A DNA stretch of 64,000 nucleotides from Lichenostomus cassidix (taxonomy: Eukaryota > Chordata > Aves > Passeriformes > Meliphagidae), in assembly GCA_008360975.2 (NCBI GenBank), contig CM039184.1, positions 31,111,797 through 31,175,796 on the forward strand, in the 5' to 3' direction. Below, in pieces: positions 24,477 to 37,249 of the stretch. The position numbers and the translations under genes are program-made. Each line of letters begins with the position of its first letter. Position 1 is the first letter of the stretch. A model generated the notes under the pieces. The model was not told the origin of the DNA. It did no database searches and worked only from the letters and a program-made list of their open reading frames with translations.

Positions 24477-27400
24477 TGTAAGTGTGTATGTGTAATAAAG
24501 CTCCTAAAAATATTTATGAGCAATATTTTTTGAGATTTCACCTTTGAAATAATTTACTCTATTAACGTAATGGCCTTGCTAGAAGCATTGTCTACCAGCA
24601 AAACTCTTTTCTGTTACTGTATTAACATAAGGGCCTTATTATAAATGAAACAATCTCTTCTGTTTCACAATCTGTTACATTATAATCATGCTCTACATAC
24701 TGTTATTGCTGTTGGGGATAGATCCAGCTGGTACTTATTATCTCAGCAGATTCATTGTATAATAGGAAACTCCATGTACTTGTATCAGTTGACAATAACC
24801 TACTTTAGGAATAGAAAAATATAGTCCATTTTAGTGGGAAGATACCCACCAAAATAAATTTAAAAAAAAGAGATTTTTAAATTTTTTTTTTTATTTGTGA
24901 ACTGAATATTTTCCAGACATATATTCAAGGAATAGATTCGTGGAAAAACATCAGCAAATTTCAAGTGCCTTCAGTACATTGTACATCTGTGTGTTCACAG
25001 CTTGTGATGTATGCATGGAAGCTGAAAATGTTTGCAGCTGCAAAACTGTTACATGTAGGTTTTAAAAATGCTGTAGTTATGTTGCAAAGTAATATTAGCG
25101 GATTCATTCACAAGCTTGACAAAGCTTCTGCCTTCAAACAATGTACTTTTTACAGTCATCATCTTAATGGTGGATAGTCTAATAAAAAGTTTTCAGTCCT
25201 AAAATATGAGGGTATTAACTAACTGAATAGAAATCTATTTTAAGAAGAAAGGGCTTCTCAGATGACAAGTTTCACACATCCAAAATAGGACTTACAGCAA
25301 TGCATCCTTTCTGCAGAATTATTAGACATTTTAATGAAACACATTTGAGTTTGAATGTCGTTTTCATTAGCAAAATTAGCTTTTTCTGCTTTTCCTTTCT
25401 GTGTGTCCCTTCCCACCCCTCAACGGGCAGCTTCCCAGTGTTACTTAAGCCAATCCAAGAAGGAGATGCCTTTGAAATAGGCAGCCTCATCTTGGGCAAG
25501 CTGTTCTCACTTGGTGTTAGCACAGACATTTGATATGCCAGCTACAGAAACTGATATGACTAGAAGCAACTTCAGGGAAAAAAAGCGTAGCTGGATCAGT
25601 TTCCCATAGTGAGGAGTAACACAGCAGAAGAAAAAGCAACATGTGGCCAGGGAGGGCGTGGTGCAGAGCAGAATGATCCTGTTTTGGCAACTGCAGCCTT
25701 CACTCACCCTGTAATTCCTTATCACTCCAGGTTCTGTTATCTCTGTAAGGTGGCTGGCTGACTCGCTGATGCATGGAAATTCACAGCACAGCACTTGGCT
25801 GGTCCTGCCACCTCGTGCAGTTTTCTGCCCTGTCCCCAGGCCCAGGCAGGTAGTGCAGCCAGGTGTGCAGAGGAATGTAGGGATTCTGTCTGTTACAAGT
25901 CTACTTCACAGTCTTAACACTGTTTTAGATGATGGCATACTTGCACTGCAGCCAAGCTGTTTCTTACAATAACTTTTTCTGGAAATGATGTGACACTGCA
26001 AGTGGATCTTCAAAGAAGAAGGAGAGAGGGAGAGGATAAACTGGTGCTGGACTAAACATCATGCTTACTTTCTCCATTTAGACATTAGATGCAAATGCAG
26101 GTTAATGCTAACATTAGTCTAGCTACTTTCCTTGTATTTCATCTGTGCTCTTTCTTTGTACTTAAGCTGCCTGCATGTACATATGACAACATATTTGTAC
26201 TCTGTATTTAGCAGGAGTGCCTCAGTGAATTTTTGATTCCATCTACGCTGTTTTTTCTAGTCATAAACTGAAGTTATGTTGTTCATACAAAGGCAAAAGG
26301 CTCACCTTGATTTCAGCAGAGAGGAACTCCTGATTATACTTACATAAGAATCTGAAGGGTATGAGCAAATGGTTTATAAAAGTGACTCTCAACTCATTAA
26401 AATAAGATACAATCCCAGCATAGATTGTGTGATGAAAATAATGCTAAATTTAATAAATGCCCCTAACCCACTCCCCAAAAAACCCCAAACAAAGGAAACC
26501 TCATAGAAACAAACAAAACAAACAAAAAACCCCAAACCAAAACCAAACAAAAACCCCCATTAAAACTCAACAGCCTCAAATTTCATTGATTTCTTGTTCT
26601 GTTAAAAAGAAAGAAAAAAAAGCTTCCGAGTAACTTTGTTATCTGTGTATTGAAATTATCAGGTTCAGTTTTAACAGAGGAAATACGTTTGTAAAATACT
26701 CCTGTTTTTCCCCTTGATTAAAAGATACTAAAGAGTGTATTAGTATCAGAGAGATTAAAGATTTCTTTGAACTTCATGAACAGCTCAACTCAGTTCTCAG
26801 TTTCAGGGAGCTGATTTCAAATTGGTTAAGTTCAGTTTACTTTCTCAGAAGTTAAGAGCTAAACTCTGGTTTCCAAGGAGGTAAAGGAATACAGTCAAAA
26901 TCATAATATTTAATATCACATCAAAACCCCAAAGCGCTGTCAGTACAGCGTTACAAGGAAATGCAAGGAAATATTTTCTAAGGAAATGGATGTCTGTGAA
27001 GAACATGGAGACTATCTTTAGTGAAAATGCTCAAATGTGAAAGAGGACATTGACTCAAATTCATTCACTGCTCTATGACAGGTTTTCTAAACTTCTTGAT
27101 ACTGCAAGAAGTTAACTTAGGTGAAATCACTTTTATTGCCAAACTGGGCACATTAACCTAATATGTAAGTGCTATTTATCTTATGGAATAGTTTACAGGG
27201 AGGGCCCACCTGGGGTCTGCAGCTGTGACACTTGATTTTGACCATAACTTAGAAAGTCTGCTGTGGGGCAGTTAACAGGTGATGTTATGCTGGTACTTGG
27301 CAGCTGGGTTGACAGAGGCCTCCTGGTGGCTGGCTGGAATGGAATATTTCTTGGGATAATTTCAAAAGCAGGTTCATACCTCCTCAAGTCATAAGCTTTG

Positions 27401-28140
27401 TGTGTGTGTGAGTTGTAGAAGGTATTACTGACACCTGTGTCAGCAGGTTAAATACCATTGAAATGCTTCTTGGTGCCCATCGAACACCACACAGAGAACT
27501 CCAGCAACAACAGCCACCTGTGCACCTGCAAGTCCTAGGCAGACGATCTGTGTTTTCTTTTGTTGGACTCAAAAAGATTCAGCTGGAGAATGTTGCAGCC
27601 ATGCAAGAGAGAGGTAGATGATGGCTAGACTTAACATAGTGGCTGTTTGAACTAGGAAAGCTGAAGAAGAATTTAACACTTTTGAGCTGGGTTTGTGTAC
27701 AGTTGAAATTTATTCTTGTTGTCTAGGGCCTTTGAGCTGTCCTAAGGTAAAGTAACTGTTGCTTTTTTTGGTCTCTGTGTATAAACATGTGTGTATATAT
27801 GTATGTAAGGGTGTATGAGTTTGGAGTCTGAGCTTAATTAACACATCTGTTCTAATGCCGCAGCTAATTCCATTCAGCCCTAAGATGCTTGAGATTTCTC
27901 TATATATGTGTATATATTTCAGGCAGAATGAAGCTTATTCGGAATTTTTTACTGCAACACACATGAACCACAACACAGAAGGTAACTTTTAAGATCAGTT
28001 AATATAGCGTTAACAATCCTTCTTGGAAAATGAAGCTGAGTAATGTTTGTAGAATATGCACAGAGCTAGAATTAAAGTCTGAAATTAATTTTATTTGGAA
28101 ACAATTCTGGCTCATTGTTTTCTATTGTTTTTTCCTAACC
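24477..28140. other. Intergenic, no gene seen
   Basis: AT-rich unique sequence with an A/C-rich low-complexity patch (26466-26558) and a short TG run near 27402-27412. The open frames at 25272-25972 and 27193-27572 are under 100 residues and unrecognised. No known mobile element is identified here, although old diverged repeats cannot be excluded by eye. Confidence 0.65.
26466..26558. repeat. A/C-rich low-complexity tract
   Basis: Irregular AAAC, AAAAC and CCCCAAA units over roughly 90 bp. No coding or regulatory signal recognised. Confidence 0.8.
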
Positions 28141-28400
28141 CAAGCGGGGAGGGCGCGACTTCAGGATTTGAAGCACACGCTCAAGGAATGCCATGCTGTT
28201 TTCTAGAGCCGGTTAATTTTTGTTTCGGTTTCTGCAGGATTTGGGATTTTCCTCCCTCGTGCCTCTCCCAGCCGCTTTGCGCTCGTGCCGCGGGGAGCGG
28301 GCGCCCCGCAGTGGTGACTCTCGGGAACTGCAGCGCAGCTGCTCCCGCAGGGCGGGGCGATTGGGACTCGTGGGGAATCCACATGCAGAGGACGCTGCAG
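28141..28400. other. Isolated GC-rich, CpG-dense block
   Basis: This ~260-bp block stands out from the AT-rich surroundings and contains roughly 22 CpG dinucleotides, densest at 28260-28370 (for example GCCGCGGGGAGCGGGCGCCC). Open frames of 74-111 residues cross it on both strands, but GC-rich DNA makes such frames common and none is recognisable. It could be a small CpG island, an old GC-rich repeat or a promoter or exon of an unannotated non-coding RNA. I see no TATA box or clear splice context that decides between these. Confidence 0.5.
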
Positions 28401-31400
28401 TCCAAGGAGAGTTTAAGGATATTTATTTAAGCAGTGCGCTGTTCTGTAGATTACCACTTCTGCAATATAAACATTACCTCTTTCTGTAAGCCTTCAAATG
28501 TACAATCTGTAGATAAGTTACCTATTAAAGGGCTTACAGCTGTCAACAGCTCTGCATAACATGGAGCAAGTGGTACAGTGGCTAGGACCTTCCCTAATTC
28601 CTTTTGCACTTAATTAAAAAATACCAACAAAACCAAAACCAAACAAAAATAAAACCTCCTATCATTTTGAACTATTTGTGGTCTGTATTATCCAACTGGG
28701 CAATAATATTGCAGGCTCACAGGGTTACATCCTACATAGAGGTGCTTTCTATGTACTGTGCAGTTTTAGTGCAAAATACTGATATAGCTAAACTTCAAAT
28801 ATTGAGCCAGGGAGATTAGATGATTAAATGTTAGCATTATTGTTTATCAAGTAACTGTCTGTGTCTGCTCTCCATTCAGACAGTTGAGCCAAGCCCCTGT
28901 TTTCTTTGATGTAAGGTTAGGTTACTTTTAGATACCTAGATTCAGGATCTCTTTCTGGAAAAGCTTTCACTCTTAGAGTTGAGTTCAGTTGTGCCTGCAT
29001 CAGTATTTATTGGAGGTGCCACAGGGAATCCCATCAGGTCTCTGAAAGGGCATGGATCTATCATAGGTGTCTGGCATTGCAATGAGAATGTGTATACTAT
29101 CTTTGGACACAAGATAGGGGCAACTAAATTGAGCTCTGAATTTTTTCCATGCAAAATAGCTACTGCAAATACCAGCTGTTCTGTGACACGAACCTGTTGC
29201 TTTCTTTTTCTAGTATTTTCTTAAGTTCTTCATATCAACCAAGAAACATTTTCTGACCGATTCTTTGTTATGTCTGGTATTTTAAATCAAGGTTTGATTT
29301 TAGAATACCAAAATACTGAATGCTACATTAGCTGAGCTTTTTTGCTCTCATATTGCAACATTACAAGTTCCATTGTTTGCACAAGCTTTATGGCTTAAAT
29401 GTGTCCAAAGTGACCTAGAAACCTCTGATAACTGAGCTGTATAACTGATTTGAACAGCCCATGCCTTGCTATGTTGGAAGGAATGACTGCAGGGATCCAG
29501 TGTTTCTGTAGATGGAGTCTGAGTTGCTGTATATGCAGCCTATCAATATAGGGAAATATCACCCTGAGTTATGCAAACATAATGTTCTGCTGGAAAATGT
29601 ATTTACAAAGAGAATGGCATAAGTATCCTTACACTGTCATGAATCAACAATGGATGCAAGTGATTTAACTTAAATTTCCTTTTTGAAAAAGGGTCTCTGG
29701 TGTGAAATTGCTACATGTTTGTTATCTAGTGTTTATTGTGTGGCAGCACTCAAAAGATCCAATTCGGAATAGACTCCTTTGTAGCTTGAATGGTTATAAA
29801 AATATATATGTAAAAAGACAATGCCTGGCTGCAAAGGAATCTAATATTAAGGTCTGGATTTAAACAAAAGTTACTGGTCAGAAGCATGAATGCATCTGAG
29901 TAGAAGGGAGTTTGGTGTTCTAGGGCTGAACTGATATCAGTGTGCTGGTGCGTATTGCTGCGTGCTGTTTAGGTCAATCTGCTGACTATCCCCATCTCCT
30001 CTACTTTGCTTTGCTTCCTGGAGCAGTCTCAAAGTGAGCAAAATGCATTCCTCTTGGGTGAAACGCTGGCAGCAATGCTCCGGGAACCATCTAATGTTCT
30101 CCAGTCAAGGATGGGTGTTCTGCTCATGAGGAAAAGTCCAAAATGAATAAACAGACAAACCCCAAACATGTCTGGTGTGGATGTCAGGTCCTCAGGACCA
30201 AGTAGTTTTCATTATAAATTTCCTTGTGTTTTTCCACAGTGCCTCCTGGTAGTCTACAGAATCATGCTGCCTCATGCTGCCGTGCTCCATTGGTAAGCTG
30301 TGACTTCACAAAAGGTTCTCCTGGCTGACAGAGAATTACAGCAGTGCTTGGCAAGATGTGAACTCACCTGGAACTAATTTTGGGTAAGTAGCCTGAAACT
30401 TGAAGCCAGAGTGAAAAGGCAGGGAGGTATAATAACTGGGAGAGGACCCCTTTCCAATACCCTTTTCTAATTCACCTGAGCCTCCCTGTCCCAAATGAAA
30501 GCATTGTCTTGGATCCAAAGTAGTGTGTACAAGTTGGACAGAACATTTCCCTGGGGAACTCATGTCAGATAAAAGAAACCTAAAAATAATTAAAATAAAG
30601 CCTACAAGAAAAAGAAAGGTCTCTTTATCCTGAGCTAGAGCAGTGTCTGCAGTTAATCACCCTCTGCTCTTTCCACAAAAAAATTAGACATTGATTTTTG
30701 GGGGAAAGATTTTGTGTACACTTTTCACATTAAATTAGTGATGTTTCAATCCTAAATGTTTTTTTTACTGGATTCAAGCAAATTGATTTGCACATGAATG
30801 ATATCCTGTGAAACAATAACAATATATTAATAACATCTGTATTACTAGCAACGATGCCCATGGTGTAATAGGTAATTATCATTAGGACTGAAGGTATACA
30901 TCTACTATGAGTTTAGTTATCATATAGAAAATGAACATTTGAGAGATGTTACACTCCTTTTATTAAAGCTTAATCTTGTATCAAAAGTAGCTAATATTAC
31001 AGGAGTCTTTCTCGTCTTGCATTGTAAATTTTGTTCTCACAAGACAATTAGTGAAAGGAAGATGACTTCTTTTTTGTTTCTTCTTGGTTAGCAGTCTTTA
31101 ACGACATAAAATAACAATATTAAAGACATGTCTACAGTATGGTAAAGTTTTCTGCACTGTTTCAGTGTATTTTCAGTATTATTATTTCCAGAGATGCCTA
31201 GAATGGATGATCAACATGCTGCAATTCCAGAAAAACAAGAATTAAAGCTTACAAGATGGCTGCTGTTGAATTCATTTAGGTAATATGAACTATTTTCTGT
31301 GCTGACAATGCTGCATTCAAGTTATTTATTTCAGATACCTAACAATTAATTTCATATTTTCATATAGTTGTTTTTTTTTTTTTTTCTCTTTATTTACAAT

Positions 31401-32199
31401 AGCTCCCTCCCCTACATGGAAAAATTGTTTCTCTAGCCTCACCAGAGAAAGCTGATCTGCATTGACTAAGCACTGAGTGACACTGGAACATGAAAGGAAT
31501 AAACAAGCAAAGTCCAAAGATGGGAAAATGTGGGAACAAGAACTTCTGCTGTTGTTGAGATTCACTAAAATCTGGTAGGGGACCAGAAGGATGAGCTGTA
31601 AGTAGCTGTAGACAACTTTTTTTCCCTATTAAAGTACGTGACTTTTAAGGGAAATATGAGCCCTAGAGAAAATAGGTGGTTGCAAGGAGTTAACAAAAGG
31701 CCACTGGAAAGTTTAGAGCTACATTAGGTACCTACAAATCTAACAAAAAAACTTGGCATTGGAAAATCTAATTGAGAGGACAGAATTACGTTAGGGTTTA
31801 GGTAATTGTGACATTGCAAAAATTCTTAAGACTTTCGCAAAAAATACAGGCTAAACTGAACAATTTAATTGTTCAAACAGCTCAAATTTGCTGTTACAGG
31901 AAAAAAAATGTTGCCAGCAATAAGGTATACAGAGCAATTTTTTTTTTGCACTGAAGAGAAAAAAGAAAAAACTTACTTGTTGAGATACTGTATTTATTTC
32001 CTTTAAATAAACTCACCAGATACTCTTAAAACTAAATAAGTATCATGCTTAGTAATTTTTTTTGGCCATATGCTACTTATTTTCCAGATGCTATAATTTT
32101 TGACAATAGGACAGATTCTGCTGAAACTGAATGCAGTAAATTGGTGGAAAAGTGAAGGTTTAGACATGAAGTTGCTACAGCCAAGCATCTTCAGTATAA
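28401..32199. other. Intergenic, no gene seen
   Basis: Unique AT-rich DNA with an A/C-rich patch (about 28615-28656) and a 15-T run (31371-31385). The open frames (28604-29224, 30336-30563, 31326-31565) are short and unrecognised. Confidence 0.7.
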
Positions 32200-32204
32200 C
32201 AGAG

Positions 32205-32781
32205 TGTCCTGGTTCTGGTTAGGGTAGAGTTAATTTCTTCTCAGTAACTGTTACAGTGCTGTGTTTTGGATTCAGAATAAGAATGATGTTGATAACACAC
32301 TGGTATTTTGGTTTTTTTCTAGGTCAAGTTTATCCAAAGTCAAGGACTTTCCTGTCCTTGCCTCATGCTCTGAATGTAAAAAAAAAACAAACAAACAAAC
32401 TGGGAGGGAGCATATCTGGAACTCGAACAGACCAAACACCATAGAATGTCATGCCTGGTATATAAACTGGAGGGAATTACCTCAAAAGTGGGGCCAGGAT
32501 CTGGGTTCAGGAAGGGAGCTCTGGCATTGGTTAGTGGGTGCTGGACAATTGCATTATGCATCACTTGATGTTTTTTTTTCCGTTTTAATTTTCATTATTA
32601 TTATTAATTAGCATTATTATTGTATTTTTCTTTATTTTCAATTATTAATCTATTCTTATCTCAACGTAAAAGTTTTACTTTCATTCTCCTGCTGGTTCCA
32701 CTGGGGTGGGGGAGAAGAGCGAAAGGGTCGAGTGAGTGGCTGTGTGGCATTTCATCTCCAGCTGGGCTTAAAACCATGACA
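32205..32781 (+). mobile_element. Solo LTR of an avian ERVL-type endogenous retrovirus
   Basis: A 577-bp element begins TGTCCTGGTTCTGGTTAGGG and ends AAACCATGACA, giving TG...CA termini. Its internal modules match the abundant avian ERVL LTR: GTGCTGTGTTTTGGATTCAG, a TATATAAA box (32459-32466) in the segment preceding AACTGGAGGG, GACAATTGCATTATGCATCA, an ATTATTATTATT-rich stretch, and TCAACG followed by a GTTTTACTTT segment. The flanking pentamers CAGAG (32200-32204) and CAGGG (32782-32786) differ at one base and look like the 5-bp target-site duplication. No gag, pol or env sequence adjoins it, so it is a solo LTR left by recombination. Confidence 0.88.
32377..32400. repeat. (AAAC)n microsatellite inside the ERVL LTR
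   Basis: A run of A followed by three AAAC units interrupts the LTR. It probably arose within the U3 region after insertion. Confidence 0.8.
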
Positions 32782-32786
32782 CAGGG

Positions 32787-35685
32787 TATTGGGAAATGGT
32801 ATCAGAATAATTAAGGTCATGCTAGCTAGAAAAGACAAGATAATCACTCTGATCCGCATTTAATATTGGTAAATTGCAGAGTAATGGTAATGAAGCATAA
32901 GTTATGTGCTAATAATTTGGTTGCTACTTAGAAAGATGTCTGTTGGGACATGGAGGCATATGAAGGCCCAGATAAGGAAATCATCCCCAAATACCCCTAC
33001 CTAACAAAGCTTGGCATGATTTAGTGTGTAGGGAGTTCTCCCTACTCCATAAGAATAACGATCGGAATGAATCTACACTGTGCAATGAAGCACTGTGCAA
33101 TTACTAGGACAGTTCTAGAGAGGCAACTTCCTATAATTATAAAAGTTTTCATGCCCTAGAAATATGCAGTGTATTTACTGACCGTCACAGAAAGAGGTAA
33201 GAATGAAACGTTATGAGTCTTCTGTTTATCTAAGAAAGGGCAGTTACTGCAGAGGCTGCCTGCACCCTCTCTTCTCTACAGCCAAATTGAATCTGGAACA
33301 GCTTATACCTATTCTGAGTAAGCTGGTGTCTACCTGACACTGCAAAGATACTTGCTTGCTTTCTGGAAGCATTGTACCCACTTTATCTGCTCCTTAGCCA
33401 TCAAGACAAAGCTCGTTAGTCTGGCAGTGTGCTGTGAGGATGTTTTTGCATTGCTTTTCGTGCTGGGGCTGGTTCAGGGATGCATGCACTGCTATCATTT
33501 GTGCAGCGTAGGCATGTCTTGTGTATAACTGGCTGGAAAAGAAAGACCAGGGCTGCCACATGAAATAACCTTCAAAGTGCTATGACTTTGACATCCAAAA
33601 TAGCTCCGTGTTTTGTAGAAATAAGCAATGCTTATTGAACTTGAGATAGGAGGAAGCAAAAGAGGTCAGATTTGGGCATTTTGCCAGAAAGGCCACCACC
33701 TTTGTCTGGGCAGTATTGACAGAGACAGATTAGAGCCAGTTCCATTACTGAACCAGAGAATGCTGCAGCCAAGGTCTCAGGGAGCCATCCCTGCTGTGAC
33801 AGCCAAGCCTGCTGTACATTTATTTTTCAAAGTGATATGTAAAAAGCACTCATTTCTCTTGGATAATTCAAGAACTCACGTGTAAGGACTGTGGAATGAA
33901 GGAACACGTTCTGCAACCTCAAACAGTCTACAGCTGTGCTGTAGTTTTGGACCAGGGATGTCTGTCAGCACTGCTACCTTGTACATTTGCAGATGTGTTT
34001 AGCCTCACTACTATTTATTGTTTTTCTAATGCTGTCTTGGAATAGCTGCATATATCCATCCATTTGTATATTCTTCTGTCTATGGACATGCAATTATCTC
34101 AACCTTATTCATATATTTGACTCTACCTTTCTGGGGCTTATTTTTCAAGGAATGTGCATTGGTACTGAAATGTGAGAGAGCATGATAAAAAGTATTGCCT
34201 ACAATAGACTGGTGTCTGGTATGAAATAACTTTCTCTGCAGTTGGAAGAGATGACATTCTGTACCTAGAGTTTTGGGGCAGAGCCACAGCTGTAATTTGA
34301 AGGTATTTTATTCTTAGCTGAGTGTCACACTTTCTGGAAATGTATTGGAGAAAGGTCAATAGAGCCACTATGCAATTTCTAAGAGAGGTTCTTTTTACAA
34401 TGCATTTTGAAGGAGACACTGAAATAAGTATTTGCCATCCAGCTTGGTAATTCCAAGCACCACTGTGTCACTCAACAAAATGTTCACTTATGTAAGAGTT
34501 CTGTAACAGAGTGCTATTGAAGGTGGTTTATAGAGCAAACAATAGCTAGTGTCAATGTACAGTACTGCACACTAAATCAATGAGGGATGCCTTGACTTGA
34601 GGTTTGCTCAGGTTCACAAAAGAATTTGTTCACTTCAGTCTCAGCAGTCAGCTGTGAGACATGTTAGCCTCCTGGTGAATGCATTCTCATTTCTTTATTC
34701 TAGGACCTGTAGGTGACTTGCTGACAGAGGATGTTATTGATTAAAATAGCTGGTTTTTTTTTTCTTTTTTTTTTTTTTTTTCTTGTCAAGCATTGTAGGG
34801 GTAAATGACTGAGCTGGCATCCTCACTGAAAACCTTCAAATAATTTCAGTCTGCCTTATGAAGAAATACAGTTGGCTCTGCATAGTACGTTCTGTTCTTT
34901 TATCTAATATTTTGTTAAAATGGGAAAGCACACTATTACTGATGAAAATAGTTGTTTCGTACTGAAAACTTGTAGTACTTTTTAACAGGATAAAGTTAAA
35001 TTCAAGTTACCTTGGCCAATATCAAATTTGGTATTGATGTCCCCAAAAGTCATCACTTAAAAAGTGGTCGTGTGAAATGTGGGAAACCCCCCCAAATCTT
35101 GCAAGATATAAGATAAAAATAAGTATTTTAAGTATTATATTAAAAATATTCCTAGTCCCACCTCAAAGACATTTTAAAAATGTCCTTGATTGTGTCTCTG
35201 TCTTCCCTGTGCACTCATTTGCAAAGATGACCACAAAGGATGATTAAAAGGGTTTAATAATTATTTCATCTTGACGTACCCTTTGAAATGAACCTCTTCG
35301 CTACCTGCTGAGAACCTACTCATTCCTTCAGCCCTTTATCTCAAGTGTGTGGGTTTATACCACCCCAGCTATATTTATGTATTTGAGACGGGATGCAAAC
35401 ACCGAAACTCCTTCCCTTCCACCCTGCAGATGGAGTGAGATGGGTGTTGCTCTGCAGCCACATCCTCACACCGTCTTGCTGTAGGGAGTGACTGGCTGGT
35501 GTTTGGAGAGGTGGTGATAACCAGATTGATGCAGGAAGGTGTAGCACTCTGAGCTGCACAAGGAAAAAACAAAGAAAGTAATCCTCGGAATTTTGAATTA
35601 CTGAGATTTTTCCAGGAAAGCGGTTGCACACAAATTCCCGTACAGTGGGGCCTGTTCTCTGGGTTGAGGTGAAAAAGGGAACCAG
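32787..35685. other. Intergenic, no gene seen
   Basis: Unique AT-rich sequence with a near-pure 28-nt T tract (34754-34781). The open frames at 33628-33885, 33987-34175 and 34138-34419 have no recognisable product. Confidence 0.7.
34754..34781. repeat. Poly-T tract
   Basis: 27 of 28 bases are T, with one C. Probably length-polymorphic. Confidence 0.9.
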
Positions 35686-35689
35686 ACGG

Positions 35690-36170
35690 CACCATCTCAC
35701 CCGCGAGAGATGGGTCCTGGGCATGGAGTACAGGAACAAATTCACCCAGGGAAACATCAGTCCCCGAGGCGGGCGGAGGGGCAGCGAGGGGCTGGGAGCT
35801 GCCGAGTGCTGGGCAGAGATCCGAGGGAACAGGGCACTGCCACGATGCCCACCGCGACCTGCCCAGGCCGGGTGCTGGGCTTTGCCGGCGGGGGAGGCGC
35901 AGGGGCCGCTGCCTCCCTGCCCTCCCTGCGGGCCGCAGCGGGGCACAGTACATGTGCTGGGGTGGCTTTATCCCCCAGCCCGTGCCGGCGGCGTGGCTGT
36001 GCGCTGCAGGCTGCGGGGTGCCGCTGCTAGATGGCGATGTGCCCTCACGAACGGGAAGGCGCCCCACTCAGCACGGCCTCCGCCGCCGCCCTCAGGGGCC
36101 GCTGGCGTGACAGCCCCGCTGGCCGTGAGGTGCTGCTGGTGGGCGGCTTCTGTCGAACCATACACGCAGA
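35690..36170. other. Orphan CpG island-like block
   Basis: GC-rich DNA with about 30 CpGs between 35868 and 36166, in otherwise AT-rich intergenic sequence. Large overlapping frames (minus strand 35341-35946 and 35375-36067, plus strand 35624-36211) cross it, but they overlap one another and contain no recognisable domain, so they are attributed to GC-driven absence of stop codons. A CTCF-like core (36024-36037) lies within. A CR1 tail begins about 70 bp downstream. Possible roles are the promoter of a non-coding RNA or an enhancer/insulator. A diverged GC-rich repeat is the main alternative. Confidence 0.5.
36024..36037 (+). promoter_or_regulatory. CTCF-like motif
   Basis: The sequence CTGCTAGATGGCGA matches 11 of 14 positions of the CTCF core consensus CCASYAGRKGGCRS, including the invariant-looking AG and GGC. 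It sits inside the CpG-dense block. This is motif evidence only. Confidence 0.35.
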
Positions 36171-36237
36171 TAGATAAAAATATATACTGTTATATATTTA
36201 GAATTTGTTAAACTGCTCACATTAAGTGACAGGAGGT

Positions 36238-36466
36238 CTAGAATAGATACTAGGAGGAAGTTCTTTGCTGTGAGGGTGCTGAGGCACTGGGACAGGTTGC
36301 CCAGATAAGCTGTGGATGCCCCATCCCTGGGAGATGTTCAAGGCCAAGTTGGATGGTTCTCTAAACAACCTGGTCTGGTGTAAGGTGTCCCTGCCCATGG
36401 CAGGGGGATTGGAACAAGAAGATCTCTAAGGTCCCTTCAAATCCAAACCTCCCTATGATTCTGTGA
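36238..36466 (+). mobile_element. CR1 LINE 3'-end fragment
   Basis: The segments AGGAAGTTCTTTGCTGTGAG, GGTGCTGAGGCACTGGGACA, GATGCCCCATCCCTGGGAGA and the ending CCTATGATTCTGTGAAA are the standard CR1 3' UTR and tail. Only the last ~230 bp remain, on the plus strand and modestly diverged. Confidence 0.93.
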
Positions 36467-37249
36467 AACCCCTTTTTGTTATATACCTAATTGATGTGGT
36501 GAGGGGAGCAGAACCCAGACCCCTGCACTACCTTAAGCTAACGCACAGGTCACATTGTGGTGTGGGTGCTTGTCGGGGAAGATGAACGGAGTCAATTCTT
36601 ACAGGTGCTCTGGAGCCAGGGCACTGCCAAGCCACCCCAGCCTCTCCATGACACACAGCAGGGCGGTCGGGAGCCAGCAGGAAGGGGCTTGTGGGCAAAC
36701 TTTGATATAAAGCTTAAAGCAACTACTGGCAGGGATAGGATACTGCTTTAGAGGCTGGTGAATATTCCTGGGTTTTGTGTGTTGTGTTTTTTTTTTCTTT
36801 TTTTTTGTTTTTTGTGGTTTTTTGTGTGGTTTTTCTGTTGTTGTTTTGATTTGGTTTTTGTTTTAATTTAAAGCAATAGGAACATTCTGCAAGATGTAAA
36901 CTAAAGATGTGTCCAGATTTGCCTGCAACCTTTACATGTTGACAAGTGCGTTACCTTCAAAGTGCCTTTCAGTCTGGCTCTCCTCCTCTTTGTAAGAAAA
37001 CCTTATGTTAGTTGGCTGAAATTGAGTTACCCTGTGCTAACTGATGTGCTGGAGGTAGCTTTTCTTCATGAATGAGGCAGAGTTTTGGGTTGAGAAAGCT
37101 TTGCTCTGTATAAACAAGTGGCATTTGTTATAGATGGTAAAACGTGTTCCAACTTTTTGTTCTGACCAAGATATGCCAGTGACACATCCAGTATTTTTTT
37201 TTTTTTTATGCTGGTAATTGGGGGTGAAAGGGAAAATTCTTTTCATACA
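36467..37249. other. Intergenic, no gene seen
   Basis: Unique sequence with a T/G-rich low-complexity tract at 36775-36869. Short open frames are not supported as genes. Confidence 0.7.
36775..36869. repeat. T/G-rich low-complexity tract
   Basis: T runs with interspersed G (TTTTG, GTTGTTG). No other function seen. Confidence 0.85.

Noticed and set aside
35341..36067. Two overlapping minus-strand frames of 201 and 230 residues, plus a 195-residue plus-strand frame
   Set aside because: All cross the same GC-rich block, where stop codons are scarce. They overlap each other in several frames and none shows a recognisable protein.
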